Source: Inonotus obliquus
Taxonomy: Eukaryota; Basidiomycota; Agaricomycetes; Hymenochaetales; Hymenochaetaceae
Direction: 5' to 3'
Assembly: GCA_032164295.1 (NCBI GenBank)
Contig: JAJHTX010000001.1
Location: 2,108,001-2,172,000 of the forward strand
DNA length: 64,000 bases
Of this stretch, positions 47,956 to 59,267 are shown in pieces (within the stretch, counting starts at the first letter, position 1; every line of letters begins with the position of its first letter). Under the pieces are notes generated by a model. The model worked only from the letters and a program-made list of their open reading frames with translations, did not search any database and was not told the origin of the DNA. A program made the position numbers and the translations under genes.

Positions 47956-50900
47956 TCACTCGCCACCACTTAATGGATTGGCTCGTTGTCTGTCTTTCGT
48001 CTTCATTGCAAACCGATGGAATGTAGTGATTGCACGCTTCACTTTGTCGAATTCACTGCTGTTAATGGACCTGTCCGCGGAACCTTCAGTTGTCGGGCTT
48101 AAAGAGGACGAATTAACTCCCTCACCTGGTCACATCGTTCAATAGTTGTTGTTTCGCAGGACCGAACGATGCGGGCATCGGAACACTATTCACTGCATCG
48201 GGAAGCCAGCTCAGAAGCTGCTCTGGCCACAGTACCGCCAGCATACGGAATATCGTCACGACAAGGGACACGGTCGTCTCCGGGAAGTCGTTGATGAGCC
48301 CTCCGAGAAGCTTCGCAGTCATCTCTATTCCTTCACCGGTAATAACCTGTCGAATCGCAGCTGCATACCCTGGGAACTTCGGGGGTGGGTTCTTCAGTGA
48401 CGGATCCAAAGAATCATGTGTGACAATCCCTCGCAGAAGGTCCAGAGCAGCATAAATGATATCACTATGGATGAGCTCGAGTGACACGATCGCAATGCGG
48501 AAGGCCGTCGGAAAAGCCGGAGACTCAATGAAGGCATCAGGTCGCTTTTCGAAGAGTTGGAGGAGCATCTGTAAGTAATCCTCGATGACTTCGTGCGAAT
48601 GTTAGTAACGGTACCACGGATGAAGAAAAATCACTTACCGTCTGGAATATCACCGATAGCTGTATGTTGCAATAGTGAAACCACCTTTGATGTCGAGCGT
48701 TCGTATACATCCTTGACTGCCGATAGCATATCTGTACCGTCTTCATCTCCAAAATGAGAAATCGCTTTACCAGCGATCCAGACGTAGCTAGCAAATCCGG
48801 TTGCCTCGAAAGCAATAGACATCCGGCTCACAATTGAAGGAATAATTGGTAACGCTGCTGGACCGAAAAACCTCAGTCCACGACGCAACACGCGTGTTGA
48901 TCTCTCCGCAATGTCATATTGTATCCCGAATTTCGAGAGAAGAGCGTCAATTATGGACCAAGACTCTTCACAAGTGCCACGGCACGCGGAGGGTAAGTCC
49001 TCTCCAAAAGTGTCCACGACCGCCAACATGGCTTCGAGATTCTCGAGGCCATCTAGGTGAGACAATCAGACACGATCCAGAACAAATCAGAACTTATTGA
49101 ACTGACCTGTGATGGTCTGCAAATCTGCCTTTGTTAGAGGGGCGCTCTTGACCATCAGCGCATGGATCTTGCTTAGAGTGTCCGCCGCGAATGATTTAAG
49201 TGACGTAGCAGCTTGCTCCATGGGCATGGCAGAGATGACGTGAGCAACGGCCTCATAGATACGTAGTCTGTCGTCCTGAACCAGTTTGGTTTCCAACGAT
49301 GTCAAGAATGAATGAAGCTGAGGAAGGAATGGAATCATGTCCTGTATAGTATTTGTAAGTAATGTTCCATTCAAGGTTTCGCTGCAATTCACCTTCTTGC
49401 AATCAAGACAAAGATAGACCATTGCCTGACTCGCCGCTGCTGCCGCTTCACTATCAACGTCTTGAAATCCGCTAGAGATGAATTGCAGTTGGAACGGAAT
49501 ATAGTTCGGATGGCGACTGGTCCACTCGGTATACCTAGACATGACCATAATCGCAGAATATTTGATTCTTGGGTGGTCTGGTAGAAGAGGCATTATATCC
49601 ATAATCTTTGGGATGACAGTGTCATCTGTGAGATCTATCTCAGCACCCATAGAACGCAACGAAAATAACGGGGCTTCGATCTCTTGCCAGGACACCGCCT
49701 TTCCGGTGTTCGCTTCGGCCAACGCATGAGTTAAAGTGTTCAAAACTTCCGTCAGGCAACTCTCCGCTCCCAGAACGTAGCAACAGTCCTTGAGTGTGTC
49801 CCCCATAATGTGCCTGAATGATCTGAAATCATCCGCCTCCTGCGGAGGCATCTTGCTAGGGTCCTCTGGGAAGTAAAGATGCTTGATCATGACGCGCATC
49901 AAGGATCTGTACGCATCGAGGAATAATGGTGATACGGATGGCTTCTTCCCAATGCTTAGTGCGAGGCGCATCCAAAACGGGAAAGTTATAGGAACAATGT
50001 CAAGATCGTGATAAGCAGAACATTCGCCTATAGCCTCGACAATCGGGAAGAAAGTCTCGGGATGCTGAAGAATAAGCATTCGATATACTTCTCCAGCTTC
50101 GCTGAAGATCTTCGCGAGTCCCTTCACATTCTCGGAGTCATCCTCGACCATCGATATCTTTGGCTTGAGCTGCACCAATTTTGGTACAATGACCTGGATT
50201 ACGGACATATTGTCGTCAACCTCCTGTGTCTCGTGGATAACTTCGCAGAGAACGTCAACGGCGACGTCGAAGAGCTCTTCCGACTCTAATGCCTCAAAAG
50301 CAAAACCTAGGAGCGATGTTTCAGCCACAATGGACGGAAGAATCTCCCCTACAACGATCCAGCTTCGCAGACAACGGAAAATCTGATTTTGTACAGCAGT
50401 AGTGACGCCTAAGGGACAATAACGGTTATTCGATTCATAGTATGCATATACGGACAGACACATGCCTGGTGCTGTCAAGTACATCGCTAAAAGATTGGCT
50501 ACCGCCTGTGCATTTGCAGTGAGGAGTTTTGCAGATCCATTCTCATATTCGTCAGGCTAACAGGACTGGCATTTAGTGTTAAGAGGGAGACGATGCATTC
50601 ATTACGTACTGTTACTGGTATTTTAGTGTTGCCTGTAATCTCCTCAGGTAAAACGGTCAAGAACTCCAGCAAAGTTGGCACTGTTGCTGGATTCTGACCG
50701 AATTTGTCGATCACCGACTGAACTGCGGTCTCTTGCCAAGCAGGAGACTGAAGAGCGAGTCCAGCTAGAGCGAGACAGAGTTGAAGGATGATAGTTTTTG
50801 GACTTCCGGTCAGAGACTCGAGTGCGGTCAATAGGGAGTCTCGGAGCGATGGAATGAATGAGGGATCCAGTTGGTGCAGATCGTATGTAACCTTAGAACG

Positions 50901-51216
50901 ATGATGAGAAAATTGCGAGATGGTAGAGATACATGGATGATAGGACGTACCTTGGCCCGAAAGGTCTGAGCGGCAAAGATTTTTGCTAGTAGAGGCATCT
51001 CTGGGTTGAGGAGCAACGTATTGCACGTTGCCCAAGCCTCATTCTGAGGGCGATCGAATCAGTCGTTGTTTCGTGGACGCGACCATGGGCGAAATTATTT
51101 ACGGAATGCTGGAACTCCTGAAGCCAATTATTTGCATTCATAAACGAAGCCTTATCCGACGTCGGTTGGCCCAAGGCCCCCAAAGCAGAAAGAACGGCCT
51201 GGACGTTGTTTGCCAT
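47956..51216 (-). CDS. MTR10: Nuclear import receptor Mtr10/transportin-3
   Basis: Importin-beta-family karyopherin that imports SR-type RNA-binding proteins and, in yeast, affects tRNA traffic. ATG at 51216: MANNVQAVLSALGALGQPTS, then LQEFQHSNEAWATCNTLLLN and IFAAQTFRAKVTYDLHQL (the Ran-binding N-terminal HEATs with the family's ...A...FAAQTLR motif). Alpha-helical HEAT repeats continue over about 900 residues, including FRCLRSWIVVGEILPSIVAE, EVYRMLILQHPETFFPIVEA, FPFWMRLALSIGKKPSVSPL, YSAIMVMSRYTEWTSRHPNY and QTIVTIF-type C-terminal helices (PETTVSLVVTIFRMLAVLWP). The last exon is small: after an intron, SINSSEFDKVKRAITTFHRF with the stop at 47956. About ten introns. The gene is head to head with YTH1, with 146 bp between the start codons. 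Confidence 0.9.
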
Positions 51217-51362
51217 GGTAGTTACAGAGTGGCGAGGGGAGGAGAGGAGAGGGAAGGGCAAAGGAGAACGGGCGCAAGTCAGTCATCAACGACCGCCACT
51301 AATAAGTCACGAGCCTGCCAATCTTCCCAACATGTCAACCGACCACTACCACCACCACCACA

Positions 51363-52463
51363 ATGCAGGACCCTTTGGCGAGTGCTTCTGCTTTGAAGGA
51401 TACAATTCGACCGCAGTTTCATCAGGTCAACCTAAGTGCAGAGAATTTCATTAAGAACACTATCGGTCTCAAGCTAGACAAAGGTGCCGTCCTTACTCAG
51501 CCACTTCAACCATTTCCTCAACTCAACTATAGTTTCTCAGATGACCAGATTTGCCGTCTGGCGCTAACACCGGCGGGTTGCCCATTGGGTCCCCTGCACT
51601 GCCCATTGCGCCATACAAACCCATCTCCGCAGAATTTTCAACCACCAAAGCAATTGTCAATGCATCCTCGAGATCGCGAACGACTGGCGACGGTTTGCAA
51701 GCATTGGCTTCGCGGACTATGCAAGAAGGGTGACGCTTGCGAGTTCTTGCATGAGTATAATCTGAGGCGTATGCCCGAATGTTGGTGGTATGCAAAGTTT
51801 GGCTATTGTCAGGCAGGTGATGAGTGTCTCTATGCCCATCCGAAGGAAAGAAAGATTGAGTGTCCGGATTACAAACGTGGATTTTGCAAACTCGGTACGT
51901 GTCTGATACTCGCACACGTGAGAGATTTCCTTTACCAACACCTCATCAGGACCCAATTGTCCTAGGAAGCATGTTCGCCGAGTTGCGTGTCAAAACTATT
52001 TAACTGGCTTCTGTCCTTTGGGGCCAGATTGTACCCGCGGACAGTAAGGAAGGGTAGTCATACTGTATTATATACCTGGCTGAACAATCTCTAGTCCAAA
52101 ACCTGACCTTCCGACCCAGAAGGATTACGAACCCCCGTCTCCCGCGTCGCCGAAGGATTTGGGGCCTCCACCACCTGGATATGGGAGGTATACCGATTTT
52201 GATCGTGGTGCAGCGTTCCAACCGGCCCAGACGAACCAAAATTACCAAGGCGGAGGATACTCAGGGCCGAGGAGAAATCTGGACGATGTGTTATGTTTCA
52301 AGGTGAGCCTTAGATGATATGTCATCTGGCATCTGGCATCTCAGTCTGTGCTTCCGTGTAGTGCGGTGAGAAGGGACATTACGCTAACCATTGTCGAAAT
52401 CGGAACGTCCCAGGTTTCCGTGGCGGGGTTGAACGGAGAAGATACGGAGGTAGTGAGGATTAG
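51363..52463 (+). CDS. YTH1: mRNA 3'-end processing factor YTH1/CPSF30
   Basis: Zinc-finger subunit of the cleavage and polyadenylation factor that recognises the AAUAAA region of pre-mRNA. From ATG at 51363: MQDPLASASALKDTIRPQFH, then five CCCH fingers (ALTPAGCPLGPLHCPLRH; VCKHWLRGLCKKGDACEFLH; ECWWYAKFGYCQAGDECLYAH; ECPDYKRGFCKLGPNCPRKH; ACQNYLTGFCPLGPDC). A Pro-rich linker follows, and then a C-terminal CCHC zinc knuckle (CFKCGEKGHYANHC), which animals and basidiomycetes have and budding yeast lacks. Ends RRRYGGSED. Introns at about 51895-51950, 52044-52094 and 52302-52361. Confidence 0.93.
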
Positions 52464-52711
52464 ATTTCGTAACTATTACTTACTCCCGTTTGCTTCCTGT
52501 GATTCTCACTACTGGTTCTTTTACTTCAATCACAATTTTATGTGCAGTGGATGCGAGCATACCCACTTGTTTATCGCCTAACACCTAGCGTTCTCCACGC
52601 TGCTTGGTCAGCCCGACATGTCCGTTGAACAGATGATAGAGGCTCAATGATTATAATAACCATCAGGATCAATACAAGCCAAGCACTTGCCATAGACCAA
52701 TAATCCTTTCC

Positions 52712-53311
52712 ATGTCTCCGCTACTAAGCACCTTCAAAGCTGTTGAGTTGGGGATCCTATGCTTTCTTTGTCCTGTCGGCTTGACTTCGGCATTACGCTA
52801 GTTTCTTGTCCTGGACCAAACAAAGAATGGGCCACTGGATGTTCAGCCCAACAACAATGAGGTCTTCGTTAAGGTGTACGCGTCTGGAATCTGTGGTTCT
52901 GACCGTCTCGTACAAAATGGATCATGGTCTGTAAGTATCCTCAAGTTCAGATATTGACTACGCGGAAGGCCCGAACTTGATTATCCACGAATCCCAGGCC
53001 ACGAAGTCATTGGACGGGTAGTTGTTACAGGATCTAACACCAATTCCAATCGTTTGAAGACCGGTTCTTTGGTCGGAGTCCAATACAGCGTGTCCGCCTT
53101 TGATGGAGGGCATGGGGAGCATATATACGCTCCAGAGACAGGTTTGTATCGTTCTGAACCTTTTACCCGGATACTATATTCGATTACTGACACGTAAACG
53201 GAAAACTCAGCTGTCATACAGATTCCAGAAGAAGCTCTCAGGGCGAGCTCGTATGCGGAGCTTGCGCCGTTGGTCGAAATGGAACGATTACTCTTGTCTC
53301 TGCGGCTGTAG
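52712..53311 (+). pseudogene. Truncated zinc-dependent alcohol dehydrogenase (MDR) gene
   Basis: Four exons read as a clean N-terminal half of a medium-chain dehydrogenase: MSPLLSTFKA (52712-52741), FLVLDQTKNGPLDVQPNNNE, VFVKVYASGICGSDRLVQNG, SWPELDYPRIPGHEVIGRVV, VGVQYSVSAFDGGHGEHIYA and IPEEALRASSYAELAPL. The catalytic-zinc Cys (GICGSD) and His-Glu (GHE) are present. After AELAPL the homology stops: a TAG follows within about 13 codons (53309-53311). The NAD-binding Rossmann half, about 200 residues, is missing and I find none of it downstream, nor the structural-zinc lobe. The product would be about 143 residues and not an active dehydrogenase. The introns are intact, so truncation looks recent. 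A short expressed product is possible. Confidence 0.65.
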
Positions 53312-53802
53312 ATGGTAATATAGAAGTTTCGAACTTGCTACTGAACACGAATAGATCTACTTTGTGTGGTTGTTCCTGCGGTGCCGAGTTCGAATCAGAT
53401 GAATGCATTTAACTTTCTGTCCTGGCAGGTAAGTGAGCAATTTAACTTCCCTTTCGATCATGCTTAAAGCTGTTCCTAGGCGTAAAATAGTAAATACACA
53501 CTCCCTTGACCAGTCTGAAGGGGCATACGAGGATCTCGTAAAAGGACGACCGCAACTCCGTAATGTCCTAGTCTTTCCAAGAGTAAAGTACATTGTCCAG
53601 TCCATAAAGCATTATAACATCTAGCATCGGCAATATGTCCATAGTGAAATAACAGAAACGAGAAGGAAAATGAAAAGAGAAATGACAAAGAAAGAACGAT
53701 AGTACTAAATCCCTTGCACAGATAGTTGGACTACAGTTATGAACAAAAACAAAAGTAAAGTAATCAGGTCCCGAATTCTATGAAAGAGCGCGCCGAATGA
53801 CT
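53312..53802. other. Intergenic, flanking the truncated MDR gene
   Basis: Where the missing 3' half of the dehydrogenase would be expected. I see no recognisable remnant of it, no mobile element end and no other gene. Confidence 0.4.
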
Positions 53803-56769
53803 TCAAGCCATGAATGAGCTTGATGAAGAATGGGAAGTGGGAGATCGAGAAAGGTCGCCATGTTGTGCATGCCAAGGAGTCTGGACACTTGGATGATACG
53901 AGGATCCCTGTACATGAGCGTGAATTCCAGACATCCCGAGTGGCGAAGGCTCGACTGTCCCAAAGTGCTCCATCGGGGGTGAGGCAGGAAGAGGCGCACT
54001 TACGCCGTCTGCATTCTGGAAGGCACTCTTTGCGGAGTGTGGATAAAGTCGCGAACCAGTACCACTGATTTCGTACCCACCGATCTCGAGAGGTCTATCT
54101 TGTGATGTGGATCGAACAATTTCAGCCATGAGTGTCCCTAATAGCTTCTCTTGGCGTGCTTTAGAAAAGAGTCGCCATCAGTGATTGCGAAGTACAAGGT
54201 ATCATGTGGACTCACTTCCAATTGGCGATATTGCTCCGAAATCCAACATTGCATGCCTGAAATAAATCAGTGATAGATATACAAAAGCTTAATCAAAGGG
54301 CCTGCCTCATAGCATTGATTTCACCCCAAACAGCAATCTCCTCATTTTGTTGATTGCTGTCAATCATGTGCTTACATACTTGGATCTTAACGACGGCCGC
54401 TAAGTACCAGCAGATCTGATCAACAAAATCAGCAACGCCAGATACTACTTAAGAGTCAGGAGTACGTACGGTGACAAACGGATGAAGTCTGACAATCGGT
54501 GGATATGTCATATAGTTGGACGTGAATGCTGTAGCTTTACTAAAGGCATAATATGCCTCCAAAATGGCATTAGCCGCTGAAATGCAGCGATTTGTCGATA
54601 AAGAATGAGGATCGTTAAAATCCAAGTATGGGTTATGAAGCGTAATTGATGAGCTTATGCACAGCAGCTTAGATAACGTCTTGGAAAGCGAGTAGATCAC
54701 TCACGCGTGAGGGATTAGATGTACCATATACATATCTGTATCAAGGTTAGATTCTGTCAAATTCTGCAGGTAGTCCTTGTATTCCGTCGGCAGACGCTGC
54801 AAGAAGTCGACCGCAACGAGCTTGTCCAAGTTTTGAAACGAAACGTCCCTGTGGTGCATTGTCAGTATCATGAAAGTTCTTCTGGAAAAAAAACGAACCT
54901 GAGAGGCGAAAAGGTATCGATTTTGTTTAGCTGCGACTTTAGTTGTACATCTGTGTTGAAATCCGTCACGAGCCCGAAGAGCATTACGGCTTTGATGAAC
55001 AACAGAAAAGGATCTGTATATCCTGGTGGGTGTGTAACGTAGAAATTCTCGGTATGGAGATTTTGTGGGTTACTCGCATACGGAATCTGAAGAAGGAAGG
55101 TTTATCAGGTACCAGCCGGAGATGGACAGTGCTTGAACCTACGTCAGCTTCAAAGTCGACGCGTCGAAGAGGTAATTCTGTCGCGATGTTCTTGTATTCA
55201 ACTCCGTGCAACCAACCTCCAACGGATACTATGCGATCGAGCACAACGAGCATCCACCATGTTCTTCTCCGCATCTCTAATTCTAATTGATCCTTGGGAG
55301 GAGGTAAATAGGCGCCTGGTGAGCCGGCGCCGTGTGTCGAGAATGTGCCCTTATGATTCAAACGAAGGGGTACCGCTACGCGAGTCTGAAATCCAGAAAA
55401 GATCCAGACTTCCACCCATCGGCCTTCGGCATAGAAATACCAAGAAAGGATGATGCAAGCTTGAAGGACTTTGAAGATATGAGCACCACTGGCCATCGTC
55501 CGGTCAATGTATTGTCTGGTCTTCCCAGCGTGATAATCTGTCAAGGAGATGAAAGGAGGGTGACACATTAAATATACTCAATATGCCGAGAATGACATAT
55601 ACTTACCAGCAAAAGTGTCTCGGCGTATCCCATCGGGGGTCATGAAGGACTTTGTTGAAGTCCAACGCGAAGCAGAGGCGCACTAAAGAAAAATATGTGA
55701 AGTTTCATGAAATAACAGAAACTACAGAAACAACTGACAATTGCATGCAATATTGCCGAGTGCGGAAACCGAGGATCTTTCGGACTGAAGTCCATAGAGA
55801 TCAAGAATGATGGCATATGCAATATTCGTGAGCCACACGGATCATGCATAAAGAATATCTCAATTCTGGGAATAGAGTATCATCAGATAAGTTCTCCACA
55901 GCATAGTCGGAGTTACACTTACAGTCGTTTCATCTCCGCCGGATCAGGAAGATCAGGATTCCAGCCAAAGGCGAACAAGCTCAGCAGAGATTCCGCGCTT
56001 TGGTCATTCATGTCTGGAGAGCTTGTTCGACTGCGCGGCAATGAAGAAGGACTAGAACTTCCGAACCTAGCCACATCAAGTCCGGCTCGTGGAAGGGAGA
56101 TGTCCGGTCGAAGATGCGACGCGGTCGAGGTCGCAGTGACGTTGTATTGAGGAGGGGCAAGCGAAGATAGACGCCTTTCGGCAGGCGAGCTGCTCGTCCC
56201 ATTTGGGTACTCTGAAGGTGAAGGCGAGCTAGCAATCCCAGCTTCTTGAAGCTTTCGCTTTAATTCGGCTGGAAGCAGGGATACAAGGAACAGAATTAAT
56301 GTCTGTAACAGTTTCTAATTATGCAAGGTTACGCTTACCGATCTGGTCCTCTAGTTGTCGGATTTTCTCACCCGGATTAATAGAATCGGCAAGCGTAAGT
56401 CCTTCGATAGGGTCGTATGAGCACTGAGGTTCCTCAGGATGCCTACGAATAGTGAAGAGTTTGTAATAAGCTATTTAATCAGAATTTCAAACAAACATAC
56501 GCGTATCCTTCAGGAGGGGGTACGGAAATGATACCCTTCCAGTGTTTCACGCACTGTCCGCAGTGGGGTCGCGCAGCATCGCATTTCTAAAGCCCGAACG
56601 GTAAGTTAGGGTATGTAAAGGTGAACAGGTATGCAGAGACGCACCAGTTTCTTCTTCCTACACGTGCGGCAAGCCTGAAAACTAATTGGTGGATAGACCG
56701 AGCTCTAGAAGTCAAGGCACCTACCTGATTTCTACGTAGGGTAGGAGTCGAACTGGCTGCACGAGGCAT
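53803..56769 (-). CDS. Zn2Cys6 fungal transcription factor (regulator B)
   Basis: Nuclear regulator with zinc cluster and fungal-specific transcription factor domain; targets unknown. ATG at 56769: MPRAASSTPTLRRNQ, intron, ACRTCRKKKL, intron, KCDAARPHCGQCVKHWKGII, ending EEPQCSYDPIEG. The sixth cysteine comes 23 residues after the fifth, as in regulator A. A coiled coil (PGEKIRQLEDQIAELKRKLQ) is followed by a Ser/Pro linker and the middle homology domain: IFFMHDPCGSRILHMPSFLI, QACIILSWYFYAEGRWVEVW, LELEMRRRTWWMLVVLDRIV, GGWLHGVEYKNIATELPLRR. The C-terminus is disordered (SRSPTSHSSSSSFMA). About 13 exons; those at 54.0-54.8 kb are only approximate. The intron between the L and the K of the zinc cluster is at the same place as in regulator A. 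Confidence 0.82.
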
Positions 56770-57745
56770 TGCTTTGGAGGGTGTACTGGGTGGTTAGGCG
56801 GCGGAGGTGATGGAACGTCGAAATGAAGTCGTAGTTACTGAGGTGATTGTTAATATGGCTGTAGCCGGCCGGCATGAACCGTAGAAGGCTATCGGACGGG
56901 ACTTCGGTCTCTATCACGGCACGGCATAACAACGTGGCATCCGTACCTCATTTGCCAGATCTCCGGCAACAACCGTATCCATACTTTTCACCCGCAGCGG
57001 AATTTCATAAACAACTCCTCTTCCTCCATCAAATCACAACTCGACCCTCCTCGATCTCCCTTCTGAAACGCAAATATCATCCCTTCTCCCGGCCATGTTC
57101 CCGCAGCTGCTCTTGTATTTTTGCTCCTTCATCTCCGTTCTCTGTCCTTCTAAGTCTGTTTCAATCCCCGAAGCTCTTCATCCATCTATCCTGAATCTAG
57201 TCCTTTCATAGGGTCTCCCGACCTTCCTGGTTTACTGTTGGTGACGGCCTGGTACTGAAACCCCTGCGCACGGGTTAAACTGCAGCTTAGAGAGGACTTC
57301 GATTATGTTATCAATAAGAACTCTCTCTCTATGCTTGTGTACTCTGGCAAGCATTCCCTTACTTTCTCTCTTCGATCCAAGTATCAAATTTAGTACGGTG
57401 TTCTCGTGTCTCTTTGCCAGTGGCACTCCAAGCTCATTCCTTAGTGAGCGCCTTTCATATCGGAGCTTCCGGATCGTCCGTGCCTACATTGGCATGGTCA
57501 AGAGAAAGCCGAGATGCCCGAAAGACAAAAAGTATTCCGTCGCAACCAGACGATCGCTCATTCCAGAAAGTCGGCGTCAGTCAACTCTTACGTTTGGTCT
57601 CAAGTGCAAAAATCGGATCCTTTATACATTGCGGCGTATTGGTACACCGATAGGGAGAGATTATGCCGCTGGAAGCAACTTATGGCCTAAACGGATGCGA
57701 AGAGTTAACGGGCGACTCTAATATGAACGTGAGGAACTAAAGTAC
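56770..57745. other. Intergenic with unassigned open frames
   Basis: About 1 kb with a CT-rich stretch on the plus strand at 57000-57200. Two overlapping open frames compete: plus 57305-57721 (138 codons) and minus 57232-57483 (83 codons, AG acceptor-like sequence directly before it). Neither resembles a family I know, and at most one can be real. Left unassigned. Confidence 0.35.
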
Positions 57746-58580
57746 TCACAAAACTGTCGCGACGACCCTGCGAACGTGAGGTAGACGACGAAACTCGGTG
57801 AGATAGATGCCTAGAATATGTAATAGATGACCATGAGTTGTGCGAGTCTACTAGAGGCAGGAGGGATGTTCTCTGACCTTGCCATTGTCCGAGATTGAGG
57901 CGACCGTCGGTTATGGGAATTTGTAGAGAAGTTCCAAAGAGAGATGTCTTCGTGTGCGATGCCCTAGATTACGAATTGTTGTTTTGAGTTACACAGAGTT
58001 GAAATGCGGTGATTTCTTACGAGTCACTACGAGTTACCGTCAATTTGCTAGTAAAGTATCATTGTATTTCTTCACTTACTCAGAGCCTTCAGCTCGATGC
58101 TGCCAGTTTAAGGCTTCGGGGACGATGTTGTCGAGAGCCATGTCCATGTCTGGTCATACGTGAGCATGGAAATTGTTGGTAGATCGATAAATCTACGCAC
58201 CCTGTCGGACATCTTTGGGAATGTGTCAGCTTTAGGAAAATCTGCATCCGCGGAGATCAACCCACCTGGGTCCCAATTCTCGTTTATAGTGAGGCCTGCT
58301 GATGTATGCTGTCTATTTCAAGCACGCATTGAGATCTGGTTTCGCGATACAGGTATGCGTTGTAATCCATACATGAAGAGATAGAGAATCCCGATCTGTA
58401 GATCACGCATGGGCAGCGTAGAAGGTTCCTTTTGTCAACTTCTTGGCTCGCAGTAGATTGATCGAAATCACTGACCTTTACATCCTGCAATCCAGGTCGT
58501 ATATGCGTAATGATCTCGTCCGTAACCAGATGGCAGCCCTTAGAGTGCTTCGAAAGCGAAAATTCCTTCTGCCACGGCAT
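57746..58580 (-). CDS. UPF0047/YjbQ family protein
   Basis: Small beta-barrel protein of the widespread YjbQ family, for which a weak thiamine-phosphate synthase activity has been reported; the true role in fungi is unknown. Eight exons sum to exactly 414 nt (137 residues), the normal family length: MPWQKEFSLSKHSKGCHLVT, DEIITHIRPGLQDVK, IGILYLFIQHTSAGLTINEN, WDPDVRQDMDMALDNIVPEA, LNWQHRAEGSDDSASHTKTS, LFGTSLQIPITDGRLNLGQW, QGIYLTEFRRLPHVRRVVAT, VL. The conserved His-Thr-Ser, Glu-Gly-x-Asp-Asp and TDGRLNLG motifs are all present. Exon sizes are 105, 23, 47, 12, 70, 6, 86 and 65 nt. The exons at 58201-58212 (12 nt) and 58021-58026 (6 nt) are needed to keep both frame and motif. All splice sites are GT-AG. 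Confidence 0.9.
58021..58026 (-). other. Six-nucleotide exon of the UPF0047 gene
   Basis: TGACTC on the minus strand, flanked by CTCGTAG (acceptor) and GTAAGA (donor). It gives the last base of one Asp codon, a full Asp, and two bases of Ser in the conserved EGSDDSASH motif. Confidence 0.8.
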
Positions 58581-59267
58581 TGCTGATATAGCTGGGAATA
58601 GAGTCGGTCACTTAGGTCTGTATGATGCTTGTACTTTGGCAAGCTACAGATGGGACGTCATTGGTGTTAGCTCTATTTATATTTTATTTTACAAGCACGG
58701 CTCCTCCCGGACTCCGTCTTGTCCCGCACTATGTGGGAGGGCACGTTCAGGCAGGAGGCCAAGCTACAATACAATACAATGGCTGAAGCTTGGGATTCAT
58801 CACTGTAGCCTGACTGCGATTCAATGAGTGTAAGACATGAATGTCTGAGTCTAAAAAGAATGGCATATGTGATGTTGATAAACCACAATGTAAAATACCA
58901 ATAAAATGTGGTAGTGAACTTGTCAGCAACAGTACAGCTAGTATATAGATTACCATGATCCCCGGAAATTACGGCATATAAAATCATGCCTTCCAATTTA
59001 CCCATCCTCATCTCCATTCGCTTAGATTTACAAATGAGGGAGACTACATATAGCAAGGGATCCGTTCTGCAAGCTTTTGCGAGCGGTATCTAGATAGATA
59101 AACACATTTGATCCCCGTCATATCAAACTTAAGGAGAGCCCCGGGAAGAAGCACTCCTTGATCCGTCAGCATTCGGTCGAATGGTGTGCACGGAGTCCCG
59201 CAACTCTGGTGAAGGGTCGTCTAGCACAGCTCCATCTCAGACTGCATCACTTCAAATCTTTCATCAA
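58581..59267. other. Intergenic
   Basis: Upstream of the UPF0047 gene and downstream of the TTL-like gene. A small ACAAT tandem (about 58768-58782) is the only structure seen; no gene recognised. Confidence 0.4.

Noticed and set aside
53340..53420. Possible tRNA (GTTCGAATC resembling a B box)
   Set aside because: The bases around it do not form a T-stem, and no A box or acceptor stem is present upstream.
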